A stretch of DNA of 32,731 nucleotides from Saprospiraceae bacterium. Its GTDB lineage: Bacteria > Bacteroidota > Bacteroidia > Chitinophagales > Saprospiraceae. Under the pieces are notes generated by a model. The model saw nothing but the letters and a program-made list of their open reading frames with translations, did not search any database and had not been told where the DNA came from. A program made the position numbers and the translations under genes. Below, one piece after another: positions 8,967 through 16,850 of this stretch. The stretch is from the NCBI GenBank assembly GCA_020628645.1, contig JAHDES010000002.1, positions 1 through 32,731 of the forward strand. Direction: 5' to 3'. Position 1 is the first letter of the stretch; every line of letters begins with the position of its first letter.

Positions 8967-9077
8967 TGGTAGGTTGATTTAAATAACAATCACAAAATAA
9001 GAAACTTTTTTATAAATGTAGTTTTATAGACTAGATTCCAGTTTTCGGCGTTTTGAAATAGATTTTAATCTCGTATT

Positions 9078-11531
9078 ATGCGGTGGTTTTTAATATTAAT
9101 GTTATGTGTTTTTACTCAGACGATTTATTCTCAACAATATTTGAATGGAAAAATAATTGACAATAGAGGAGAGCAATTAGCTTTCGTAAATATTTTACCA
9201 GATGGAGATACTTATCAGGGCTTATGTACAGATATAGATGGGCGATTTCAGTTAAAAAATCCTTCTAACTATTCTGAACTTCATCTAAGTTATATCGGCT
9301 ATCAAGATACCATTGTATCCATTGTAAATGTTGATTTATCAAAAGAGATTATCCTTCAAATGCAAACTTCTTCTTTTAAAATTCAAGAAGCAGTTGTCAT
9401 CGCAGGAGAGAACCCCGCTCATCGAATTATACGAGCAGTTGTACGAAATAGAACTAAAAATAATCCTGATAAATTAGCTCAATATTCTTGTCAAACCTAC
9501 AATAAATTAGTCGCTGAAATCAAACCCAATAAAGAAGAGTACGAAGCTCGAAACAACCAGCCCAATAAAAAGAAAAATTGGTTTAATCGAAGGCAAGATA
9601 CGCTTTATCAGATATATTCCTCGTTTTCACAAGAGCGAAAAATGATGGTGATGGAAACCGTTACCGATATAGATTTTTTAGCTTCGAATAACTATAATGA
9701 ACATGTCATCTCGAATAAAATTTCTGGGTTTAAAGAACCTTCTTTTGTTGCTTTAGCCAAGGATGCACAACCTTTTCATTTCTACGATGCGCAACCCATC
9801 ATTTTAGGAGATACCTATTTAAGTCCGATTAGTATAAATAGTGAAAACTTCTATTTTTTTGATTGGAGAGATACGCTTTTTCAAGGGCTAGATACCATCT
9901 TTGTTATTTCATTTCAACCCAAAAAAGGTAAAACATTTGAAGCCTTAAAAGGAGTTTTATACATTCATTCTCACCATTATGCCATTCAAAATGTCATAGC
10001 CGAACCCGCCCGCGCAGCCAATACCCAAATTCGTATAGAACAAAAGTATCAATTCCTGAAAGAAAACGATCAATGGTTTCCCGAACAACTCAATTTTGAG
10101 TGGTTGATGCCTAAATATCCGTTACCAGTAGCTGGTCTAGGTATACAAGGGAAAAGTTATATTTCAAAGGTTCATTTTGATAAAGCTTTAGCAAAAAAAC
10201 AATTCAATTCCTTTAAATATACAATAGATGAAGATGCGCATGTACAATCAGATTCTACTTGGGATGCACAACGAATTGAAGACTTAGAATTACGCGAGCA
10301 AAATACCTATATCTGGTGGGATACCATGCCTCGTCTGCAAAAAGTGGAAAAGCGAATGAAAATTGCAGAATCTTTCATAAGTGGGGTATATAAAATGGGA
10401 AAACTAGATCTAGATACACCTCGTTTATTGGATTTGAATGAATATGAAGGGACTCGTTTAGGAATAGGCTTGCATACCAATCAAGATTGGAGTAAATGGT
10501 TTCGAATTGGCGGATACATTGGGTATGGCTTTCAAGATAAAGCATGGAAATATGGAGGTGATGTACAATTTCGTATAGACAAACGCTCCAATCTTCGTTT
10601 AGAATTGGGACTCATCAATGATCTTTCTGCTCCTGGTTATATTCAATTGCCCGCTTTGTATCGTCAAAATCGCATCTTTGATAGCGGCTTGTATGATACT
10701 TTTATGGATGATTATTTAGAGGTTTACGCTCAATTGAGTGCTCGAATTTTTAAAAATGCAGATGTCTATCTTCGTTTTTCTCAAAATAGTCGCACCCCTA
10801 ATTATGACTATGCTTTTGGATCAGGAGATGTGCTTTCGGCAGGGAGTTATGATTTTACGGAAATACAAGCCAGTTGTCGCTATGCCTTTGGGGAGGAGTA
10901 TATTCCCATCATGGGACAGACTTTTGCGAGTCCGACCCGTTTTCCGATTTTGCAATTGTCCTATACCAAAGGATTTGATTCTATTTTGGGAGGCGAATTT
11001 GATTTTCAAATTTTGAGTTTGGGTATCACACAATCGGTTCCTTTGAGACGTTTAGGGACACTTTCGTATAAAATACAAGCATCTAGAACAATAGGAGACT
11101 TACCCATTTCAAGGCTCATTTTAGATAATGGAGTGGGGGCGACCTTTAGTCTATTGAATATTGATGAAGTCTTTCAAACGATGGAAACTAATGAAGCTTT
11201 GTACGATCAAATTGTTCGCCTCTTTTTCAAACACCAATTTATGCCCATCACTCGCAAAGTAACTTGGACACAGCCTCGCCCGAGTGTTGTCTTTAATATG
11301 AGTTGGGGCGACTTAGACCGACCTGATTTACATCATGATTTTGAGTTTAATACTTTTAGAAGTCCTTATTTAGAAACTGGATTGATCCTAGATAATATCG
11401 TTCGCTTCAATTATCTAAACGTTGCTTATTTTGGTTTGGGATGGGCGACGTATATGCGAGTGGGGTCAAATGCCTATGACAATCTAGCGGAGAATTTTGC
11501 GCATCGCTTGACCTTGGATTTTAGTTTTTGA
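9078..11531 (+). CDS. DUF5686 protein with N-terminal carboxypeptidase-regulatory-like domain
   Basis: An 817-aa protein. A signal peptide (1-18, ending TIYSQ) is followed by a CarboxypepD_reg-like beta-sandwich (about 20-105; NGKIIDNRGEQLAFVNI, TDIDGRFQL) and then a long DUF5686-type region. The second half is rich in alternating aromatic and polar beta strands and ends with an aromatic residue (TLDFSF), as outer-membrane beta-barrel proteins do. Such proteins are common in Bacteroidota and are thought to reside in the outer membrane; the transported or bound ligand is unknown. No TonB plug domain is apparent. The 3' end overlaps the convergent AraC gene by 11 bases. Confidence 0.85.
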   Translation: MRWFLILMLCVFTQTIYSQQYLNGKIIDNRGEQLAFVNILPDGDTYQGLCTDIDGRFQLKNPSNYSELHLSYIGYQDTIVSIVNVDLSKEIILQMQTSSFKIQEAVVIAGENPAHRIIRAVVRNRTKNNPDKLAQYSCQTYNKLVAEIKPNKEEYEARNNQPNKKKNWFNRRQDTLYQIYSSFSQERKMMVMETVTDIDFLASNNYNEHVISNKISGFKEPSFVALAKDAQPFHFYDAQPIILGDTYLSPISINSENFYFFDWRDTLFQGLDTIFVISFQPKKGKTFEALKGVLYIHSHHYAIQNVIAEPARAANTQIRIEQKYQFLKENDQWFPEQLNFEWLMPKYPLPVAGLGIQGKSYISKVHFDKALAKKQFNSFKYTIDEDAHVQSDSTWDAQRIEDLELREQNTYIWWDTMPRLQKVEKRMKIAESFISGVYKMGKLDLDTPRLLDLNEYEGTRLGIGLHTNQDWSKWFRIGGYIGYGFQDKAWKYGGDVQFRIDKRSNLRLELGLINDLSAPGYIQLPALYRQNRIFDSGLYDTFMDDYLEVYAQLSARIFKNADVYLRFSQNSRTPNYDYAFGSGDVLSAGSYDFTEIQASCRYAFGEEYIPIMGQTFASPTRFPILQLSYTKGFDSILGGEFDFQILSLGITQSVPLRRLGTLSYKIQASRTIGDLPISRLILDNGVGATFSLLNIDEVFQTMETNEALYDQIVRLFFKHQFMPITRKVTWTQPRPSVVFNMSWGDLDRPDLHHDFEFNTFRSPYLETGLILDNIVRFNYLNVAYFGLGWATYMRVGSNAYDNLAENFAHRLTLDFSF

Positions 11532-12363
11532 GTTCTTTAACCGTTAAATTTTGCTTACTACTTAATGAACTCGGACTATAACCAAATGCTTTTTTAAAGG
11601 CATACGAAAAATGTGAAAGATTCTCGAAACCGACGGAATGATAAACCTCTGTAATGCGCTGCTTTTCAGTGGTGAGTTTATGATGTGCCAAATTCAATCG
11701 TTTCTCGGTGAGCCATTTTCCAGGGGTATTCTTAAAAGTTTTTTTAAAATCTGATTTAAAAGTGGTGAGGCTTCTGCCTGTTAAAAAAGCGAATCGTTCT
11801 AAGGGAAGGTTATACATAAAATGCTCTTCCATGTATTTTTCAAGGTCTATTTTCCCTAGCTCACTAAATGTACCTAAAATTGTGCTTGCTCTTTTATCAG
11901 CGGTATCAATAATGGTTAATATTTCTTGTATTTTAAGTGTGACGATTTCATCAGGAAGTTCATCTTGCATTTCAAAATAAGGCAATAAAGAAGCAAAAAA
12001 ACTAGTCAATAAAGGATGTGATTTTATTGGTCGTTGCTTTGAAATATTCTCTGCCCAAGTTTCTAATATTGGACGATTTTGATAAAATTTACGAAGCTGT
12101 TCTTCTGGCAGCGCCATAGACACACATTTGAAAGGTTTTCCATCTATAGGTATTTTTACGCTTCGAGACAATTGATTTTTAGCTACCAAAATAGTATCTC
12201 CTGCAACAAAAGTCAGGGTGTTTTTACCATAAGATACTACAAGCTCCCCTGAATAAATAAAGGCGATAATGTGTTGGGGATAGATATTTTCCCAAGTGAA
12301 TTGTTTTTCTATAATACAGGTCATAAAGACCTTTCCTTTATCGGTAGTGTTTGGACGTTCCAT
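11521..12363 (-). CDS. AraC-family transcriptional regulator
   Basis: A 280-aa regulator. The N-terminal half resembles an AraC cupin-type sensory domain (IIAFIYSGELVVSYGKNTLTF region). The C-terminal 100 residues contain the two helix-turn-helix motifs: LERFAFLTGRSLTTFKSDFK, then VYHSVGFENLSHFSYAFKKAFGYSPS, the second matching the AraC signature closely. It lies 57 bases downstream of the alpha/beta hydrolase on the same strand, so the two may be co-transcribed and the hydrolase could be a target or partner. The ligand is unknown. Its 3' end overlaps the DUF5686 gene tail-to-tail by 11 bases. Confidence 0.93.
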   Translation of the reverse strand: MERPNTTDKGKVFMTCIIEKQFTWENIYPQHIIAFIYSGELVVSYGKNTLTFVAGDTILVAKNQLSRSVKIPIDGKPFKCVSMALPEEQLRKFYQNRPILETWAENISKQRPIKSHPLLTSFFASLLPYFEMQDELPDEIVTLKIQEILTIIDTADKRASTILGTFSELGKIDLEKYMEEHFMYNLPLERFAFLTGRSLTTFKSDFKKTFKNTPGKWLTEKRLNLAHHKLTTEKQRITEVYHSVGFENLSHFSYAFKKAFGYSPSSLSSKQNLTVKELKN

Positions 12364-12420
12364 CTTATAAAAATAAATTTTTCGACTATAAAATTATAAC
12401 CTAAAGAGCACATCAATTGA

Positions 12421-13377
12421 TCATTCCTTTTTTTGATCCAAAACGAAATTAATAATCCATTCTTGGGTTTGATCTTTTTGCGCTGGTGTAGCATTTACAA
12501 AAGCATGATCGACGCCATCTAAGGTATGGAATTGAACAGGAATATCCATAGCTTCCATTTTTTCTTTTAAAACTATGGATTGTGATATGGGGACAACTCG
12601 ATCTTTATTTCCATGAATCAATAAAGTCTTTGGAATTTCTTTATTGATATAATGAATTGGCGAATATAGTTGAGCAATTTCATTAGCCCTGATCGGATCT
12701 TGTTCCGAATCAAATCCGAAGAGATATTGATTAATATCAAAATATTCTTGAACGGATGTAGGCAAGCTTGCAGTTGATGCCTTTACGCTTGCTCGCATCT
12801 CTTTTTGGTCGGTGTATAGCTTGCGTAAATCCGTAGGTGGATAAATAGCAGCTACATAATTCAAAGAAACACTATGAGGAGATGTGAATTTTTCAGCATC
12901 GGCATAAGCCGTCATTAAAGCTAGATGACCTCCAGCAGATTCCCCCAGAACACCTACATTATTGGTATCAAAATTATATACGTTTGCATTTTGTTCTATC
13001 CAAGTAATCACATCAATCGCGTCTGCGATACAAGCTGGGAAAGGGGAAACTTTAAATTTTGCTAGCGTGTAAGCGGGGCTGATGATGGTATAGCCTTTCT
13101 CCCTTAGTGTATTGAATGCACCATGAAAACGAGTATTGTTAACCGTTATTTTATTACCGCCTACCCATGCTCCACCATGATAATAAATTAAAACAGGACG
13201 TTTAGCAAAAACTTCTTTAGTAGGTTCATAAATATCTAATTGTAGATCACCTTTATAATTAATACATAAATCTACTTTACCTTTCAAAATCGGCGCATCC
13301 GTTCTTTTGAAATAGAAAAATAAGAAGATCGGTATGGCTAATGCTAGTATTAATAAAGCCCAAAACATTTTTTTCAT
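12421..13377 (-). CDS. Alpha/beta hydrolase (BD-FAE/HSL-like carboxylesterase)
   Basis: A 318-aa hydrolase with an N-terminal hydrophobic anchor or uncleaved signal (about 5-23). The oxyanion motif HGGAW is at 67-71 and the nucleophile elbow GESAGG at 145-150 (Ser147). The acid and base are probably Asp259 (HGNKDRVVP) and His291 (GVDHAF). This arrangement fits the hormone-sensitive-lipase/feruloyl-esterase-like group that hydrolyses short-chain or aromatic carboxyl esters. It is probably membrane-anchored facing the periplasm. The downstream AraC regulator, 57 bases away on the same strand, suggests ligand-controlled expression. The true substrate cannot be read from sequence. Confidence 0.9.
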   Translation of the reverse strand: MKKMFWALLILALAIPIFLFFYFKRTDAPILKGKVDLCINYKGDLQLDIYEPTKEVFAKRPVLIYYHGGAWVGGNKITVNNTRFHGAFNTLREKGYTIISPAYTLAKFKVSPFPACIADAIDVITWIEQNANVYNFDTNNVGVLGESAGGHLALMTAYADAEKFTSPHSVSLNYVAAIYPPTDLRKLYTDQKEMRASVKASTASLPTSVQEYFDINQYLFGFDSEQDPIRANEIAQLYSPIHYINKEIPKTLLIHGNKDRVVPISQSIVLKEKMEAMDIPVQFHTLDGVDHAFVNATPAQKDQTQEWIINFVLDQKKE

Positions 13378-13730
13378 TTATTTTTATTTTATCGTGTGGC
13401 CGATTGTAAAACATCCCAAGATTAATTCAATCATCTCTTTTTTTATCTAGTAGCAGTTATGGGCTTTTCACGTATTCGAATACGTATCATGAGGCCGACT
13501 CCAAGTCGTCTTACGAATAGTTTAATCATTTCTTGTAAGGGTGCGACTATTGACCGTGCGAGCACAGCGAAGCAATGGCTCGATAGCCTATGTTGGCATC
13601 CGTTTTCTTTTTACTTCATCCTGATTGCTGAATATAGTATTTATAAGAACGCCAACCTACATCTGTCTATGTAACACACTACTCGTACAGTACATTTACT
13701 GCAATAGTATGCCATAAAAAATTACTAGTT
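13378..13730. other. Gene-free interval (353 bp) with a 16-bp perfect palindrome
   Basis: This stretch between the hydrolase start and the ABM-like gene holds no convincing gene. A 71-codon open frame at 13459-13674 has low-complexity, non-protein-like composition. A perfect 16-bp palindrome, ACGTATTCGAATACGT, sits at 13470-13485. The part around 13545-13600 is GC-richer than its surroundings (GTGCGAGCACAGCGAAGC), as dispersed intergenic repeats or remnants of mobile DNA often are. The palindrome is about 95 bases upstream of the hydrolase start and could be an operator; this is inference. Confidence 0.5.
13470..13485. promoter_or_regulatory. 16-bp perfect palindrome, possible operator
   Basis: ACGTATTCGAATACGT is its own reverse complement over all 16 bases. 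It lies in the intergenic region upstream of the minus-strand hydrolase-AraC pair. A dimeric regulator site is possible but AraC proteins usually bind direct repeats, so the link is weak. Confidence 0.35.
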
Positions 13731-14465
13731 TTACTTTGAATAACCTCCATAGTAATTCATGTATGTGGGATTAAGCGGGACAAACATCTCTTTTATCTTA
13801 TCAGGCACACTTCCGTAAACGGTGACATCAACCACTTCTATGGATTCAAAAAAAGCAGCTCTAGAAGGTGAGTTTGCCATAACATGCTCATTAAGTGCAT
13901 TCTCATCTGCATATTGTTCAATTACATACAAAGCATTATCATCTTTACTTCTGAACCAACAATGAGAATTAGTGCCAGATTCAGCGTGTGCATCTTCAAC
14001 TATTCCCTTCATTGCTTCTTTACACTTCTCTTCATCTTTAAAGCTTGCATTTGTAGCAACAAGAATTCTATTCCTTTCAAAATTTTTAATTCCAGCTTCT
14101 TTGGTTTCAGCAACATTCTTTGAATAACCTCCATAGTAATCCATGTATTGCGGTTTCATAGCGGCAAACATCAATTTACTACTTGTAGATATACTTCCAT
14201 AAATTGATATGCCAATCACTTCTATAGATCTAAAAAATGATATTCTCGCAGTTGTGAATCTCCTTATAGCTTGACTTAATGCCTTATTATCTTCATATTG
14301 TTCAAGTACAAACAAAGATTTACCATCTTTACTTCTGAACCAAAAATGAGAATTAACACCATATGCAACGTGTGCATCATTAACTATCGTCTCCATTGCT
14401 ACTCTGCACTTCTCTTCATCTTTAAAGGTTCCATTCAGCGTAACAAAAATTTTATTTTTTTCCAT
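13731..14465 (-). CDS. Tandem-duplicated ABM-like (dimeric alpha/beta barrel) protein
   Basis: A 244-aa protein made of two homologous halves of about 117 residues. Each begins with an I(F/L)V(T/A)...FKDEEKC strand-helix. Each continues with NSH.WFRSKD, then a (L/V)(F/V)(V/I)EQY.D strand, then FF.SIEV, and each ends with the same YYGGYSK motif. The pattern (short barrel, central EQY) resembles antibiotic-biosynthesis-monooxygenase/quinol-monooxygenase-like domains, which normally work as dimers; a fused pair would be a built-in dimer. No signal peptide is visible, so it is probably cytoplasmic. The function is not established: the fold is inferred from motif pattern. It is downstream of and co-directional with the membrane paralogue pair but 144 bases away. 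Confidence 0.75.
   Translation of the reverse strand: MEKNKIFVTLNGTFKDEEKCRVAMETIVNDAHVAYGVNSHFWFRSKDGKSLFVLEQYEDNKALSQAIRRFTTARISFFRSIEVIGISIYGSISTSSKLMFAAMKPQYMDYYGGYSKNVAETKEAGIKNFERNRILVATNASFKDEEKCKEAMKGIVEDAHAESGTNSHCWFRSKDDNALYVIEQYADENALNEHVMANSPSRAAFFESIEVVDVTVYGSVPDKIKEMFVPLNPTYMNYYGGYSK
13734..14148. repeat. Direct repeat (31 bp) marking the internal gene duplication
   Basis: Copies at 13734-13764 and 14118-14148 differ at one base and encode the C-terminal motif region (MxYYGGYSK) of each half. The 384-bp spacing is 128 codons, the full duplication unit including linker. The rest of the halves has diverged much more. Confidence 0.85.
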
Positions 14466-14609
14466 TTTTTAATGTTCTTCGAATTAATTTAGTATTCTGA
14501 CAATGATATTATTAGTGTGGTATTTTAATATTTTACACGAAATCTCCAATCTTGTATACTTTTGGGTTTTTCTAATTGATGTCAAGGGCTTTTACTAGTC
14601 ATGTTATAG

Positions 14610-15113
14610 TCATTCTTTCTCTACCGACATCAATTCTTGATTATAGTTATGGATTCGAGCAGAAGCTGTTCCGTCAATTAATAAGATCACCACTAACATC
14701 GCAATAATGGTAATCATACTTGCTCGCCAAATTGGTTTGTCAACGAATAGAATGATCAACGCACAGACTATGATAATGATCGGAATCGCCGTAAAAACAA
14801 CATTTTTATATTCCTTTAAAGTGGCTTCGGCTCGAGTAAGTTCAGATTCTACAAAAGCAGAGGCATCCTGCTCATAAGCAACAGGAAAATTGGCAAGTCG
14901 TGATTTATTGTTAAAAAATAATCCCAGTCCAATAATTACCAATAAAGTACCTGCTACTAAGGTAGGAATGATGTAAGCTCGTGCCATCTCGGTTTTTCCT
15001 AATTGCCAAAATCCGAAACTTGCTACCAGAAATCCAATACCAAAAAGAACAAAGAATGGGGTGGAGAAAAGTTCGGCTTTTGCCCAATCCGTTGCTGCTT
15101 TTAAAATATCCAT
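14610..15113 (-). CDS. Four-TM membrane protein, paralogue A
   Basis: A 167-aa membrane protein without a recognised family. It starts MDILKAATDWAKAE and has hydrophobic segments at about 18-35, 45-67, 102-120 and 127-145, with a polar loop rich in Glu/Lys between the second and third. It aligns along its whole length with the upstream gene 15273-15773 (DWAKAE, FWQLG.TE, LVAG.LLV, RLANF, SE..R.E, WR, AR). The frame stays open to 15179, but those extra 22 residues lie over the inserted MITE-like element and have no counterpart in the paralogue, so the start at 15113 is preferred. Likely once closely linked to its paralogue before the insertion. Confidence 0.8.
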   Translation of the reverse strand: MDILKAATDWAKAELFSTPFFVLFGIGFLVASFGFWQLGKTEMARAYIIPTLVAGTLLVIIGLGLFFNNKSRLANFPVAYEQDASAFVESELTRAEATLKEYKNVVFTAIPIIIIVCALIILFVDKPIWRASMITIIAMLVVILLIDGTASARIHNYNQELMSVEKE

Positions 15114-15117
15114 ATTA

Positions 15118-15245
15118 TAATGTTTAGTTCTTAGACAAATCCCGTGTTTGTAAGCCAATTCAAATCTAAATTTGTTCACTTACTTTGATCGTTCACTCAT
15201 TTATTTTGAACTGGCCACGGAATTTGTCTAAGAAGGTAATGTTTT
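15118..15245. repeat. 8-bp direct repeat flanking the MITE-like element (target-site duplication)
   Basis: TAATGTTT occurs at 15118-15125 and again at 15237-15244, directly outside the inverted-repeat element. Identical 8-bp flanks are what transposition of an 8-bp-duplicating element leaves. Confidence 0.65.
15126..15236. mobile_element. MITE-like non-coding insertion with 19-bp terminal inverted repeats
   Basis: A 111-bp element with ends 15128-15146 (TTCTTAGACAAATCCCGTG) and 15216-15234, which are reverse complements at 18 of 19 positions. An inner pair (GCCAATTCAAAT at 15154-15165 against ATTTTGAACTGGC at 15203-15215) extends the pairing, so most of the element can fold into one long hairpin. 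It has no transposase and is bounded by the 8-bp direct repeat TAATGTTT. It interrupts the spacer between two paralogous membrane-protein genes, immediately upstream of 14610-15113. A transacting transposase would have to be elsewhere in the genome. Alternative: an intercistronic RNA stem, but the flanking duplication favours insertion. Confidence 0.7.
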
Positions 15246-15272
15246 TATTTTTTGAATAGACTTACTAATTTT

Positions 15273-15773
15273 TTAATGCTGCGCTAATTTTAGTTGTTCA
15301 TGATAAACTTTTGTTCTAGCATGAGCCCTACGGTCTAACAATATAAGAACCAAGAAAAATGCTATAATAGCAATACTGATTCCTCTCCAAAATGAGCTGT
15401 CAATAAAACAGATTAAGATCGCAGCCACTAAGATAATAGCAGGAAATACTTTAAAAGCTACAGTTTCATAAGAGTTTATCCTTCTTTCCGTACGTTCAAT
15501 TTCAGATTTGATAAACATCGTTGGATCGTTTTTATAATCCGATTCAAAATTGGCAAGTCGCTTATTATTACTGAAATAAAAACCAATTCCTGCTGCCACA
15601 AGTAATGCACCTGCTACTAGGATAGGATTAATTAAAGATTCCGTGAGTTCTGTTGCTCCTAATTGCCAAAAAATGGCACTTCCTATCATAAAAAGTAGTC
15701 CAAAAAAAATGAAAATTTGCGCTGAAACAATTTCGGCTTTTGCCCAATCACTTGCTGCTTTTACGATATTCAT
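15273..15773 (-). CDS. Four-TM membrane protein, paralogue B
   Basis: A 166-aa membrane protein, full-length paralogue of 14610-15113, beginning MNIVKAASDWAKAEI. Hydrophobic segments lie at about 16-34, 45-66, 101-119 and 125-144. A hydrophilic loop (NNKRLANFESDYKNDPTMFIKSEIERTERR) separates the two hairpins. It is not a member of a family I recognise. It starts 14 bases after the SDR stop on the same strand, so the SDR and this gene are almost certainly co-transcribed. Its role is unknown; the pair could form a hetero-oligomer in the inner membrane (inference). Confidence 0.8.
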   Translation of the reverse strand: MNIVKAASDWAKAEIVSAQIFIFFGLLFMIGSAIFWQLGATELTESLINPILVAGALLVAAGIGFYFSNNKRLANFESDYKNDPTMFIKSEIERTERRINSYETVAFKVFPAIILVAAILICFIDSSFWRGISIAIIAFFLVLILLDRRAHARTKVYHEQLKLAQH

Positions 15774-15787
15774 GATTTTTATTTAAT

Positions 15788-16732
15788 TTAAAAATTCCAT
15801 TTCACTCCCGTTTCTTTTTCCGACAGCTCCCATAATCTTTTGGCTACAGCTTTGTCTTTGGCGTGCGGTTCGATATGATGCGCTCCGACTGGTCCCACCC
15901 AATTGCTTCGTCCAGTAGGTCCATAAAAAGCTTTTTGATCTAAATTATCTTCGGTGGCACACATCAATTCAGGATAAGCACCATTTTCAGCAGCTTGCGT
16001 TAAGGGAGTCATTTTCATCAAGCCAAAGATGACTTTCATCATAAAGCCACCACTAGTATTGATAAGGTTGGTTCTAGAAGAACCAGGATGACAAGCAAAC
16101 GCTTTAACCGCTGTTTTACCTGCTTTTGCTATTCTATCTTGTAATTCGTAGATGGTCATAATCTGAGCCAATTTACTTTGACTATAGGCATTGTTAGGTG
16201 TATAACCTTTTTCCCAGTTCAAATCGTCAAACTTGATGGTTTTTAAGCCCATATCATACCCCATACTACCTACCGTTACAATACGTCCTTTTGATTTTTC
16301 GATCAATGGATAGAGTAAAGCTTGTAATGTAAAATGTCCGAAATAATTCACGCCCATCTGACTTTCCCAACCATCTACAGTTAATTTTCGAGAAGGCACT
16401 TGTGCTATTGCAGCGTTACACATCAAGGCATCAATACGATCTACTTTTTCCAATACTTCTGCTGCTGCTTTTTTTACAGAAGCTTGTTCCCCCAAATCCA
16501 TGACGATAGAAGATACGTCAATATTATTTCCGAGTTCATTCTTAAAAGTAGCAATGAGGTCTTTTGATTTATTGGCATTGCGATTAAGCATTACTACTTT
16601 TGCGCCCTTAGATAAGAGTATCCGAGCAGCTTCAAGTCCTGTACCACTTGTAGTTCCTGTGATGAGGTAGGTTTTACAGTCTAGATTTTCGATACGATCG
16701 GGGGTCCACCCTTGTTTACCAAATTGAGTCAT
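15788..16732 (-). CDS. Short-chain dehydrogenase/reductase (SDR), protochlorophyllide-reductase/retinol-dehydrogenase-like
   Basis: A 314-aa NAD(P)-dependent oxidoreductase with a complete SDR core. The nucleotide-binding TGTTSGTG is at 25-32, the NAA(I) motif at 106-109 (variant of NNAG), the catalytic Ser at 156 (VGSMGYD) and YSQSK at 183-187 (Tyr183, Lys187). The overall length and the C-terminal extension (HIEPHAKDKAVAKRLWELSE) resemble the light-dependent protochlorophyllide reductase/retinol dehydrogenase-type SDR subgroup, but there is no sign of chlorophyll synthesis here, so the substrate is unknown. It is first gene of a probable operon with two membrane paralogues and has a consensus -7 promoter box upstream. 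Confidence 0.92.
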   Translation of the reverse strand: MTQFGKQGWTPDRIENLDCKTYLITGTTSGTGLEAARILLSKGAKVVMLNRNANKSKDLIATFKNELGNNIDVSSIVMDLGEQASVKKAAAEVLEKVDRIDALMCNAAIAQVPSRKLTVDGWESQMGVNYFGHFTLQALLYPLIEKSKGRIVTVGSMGYDMGLKTIKFDDLNWEKGYTPNNAYSQSKLAQIMTIYELQDRIAKAGKTAVKAFACHPGSSRTNLINTSGGFMMKVIFGLMKMTPLTQAAENGAYPELMCATEDNLDQKAFYGPTGRSNWVGPVGAHHIEPHAKDKAVAKRLWELSEKETGVKWNF

Positions 16733-16757
16733 TTCTTATTTGAAGTTTAGTTTGGTA

Positions 16758-16765
16758 CAAAGATA
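16758..16765 (-). promoter_or_regulatory. Bacteroidota-type -7 promoter box for the SDR operon
   Basis: On the minus strand this reads TATCTTTG, a perfect match to TAnnTTTG, 26 bases before the SDR start codon. The -33 TTTG box is not exact at the expected distance. Confidence 0.55.
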
Positions 16766-16850
16766 GAAAGTGAAATAGAAATAAATTTTGTTTATAAGGC
16801 AAAATTTATTTGTTTAAAAGGCAGAATCAATCTAAGTTAAACTTCTATAA

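Noticed and set aside
13459-13674. 71-codon open frame in the gap before the ABM-like gene
   Set aside because: Composition is not protein-like, no domain or signal is visible, and it overlaps palindromic and GC-rich repeat-like DNA.
15114-15179. N-terminal extension of membrane paralogue A
   Set aside because: It lies over the inserted inverted-repeat element and has no counterpart in paralogue B; ATG 15113 aligns with the paralogue start.
15788-16732. True light-dependent protochlorophyllide reductase
   Set aside because: Similarity is only at SDR subgroup level and no chlorophyll-synthesis genes are present.
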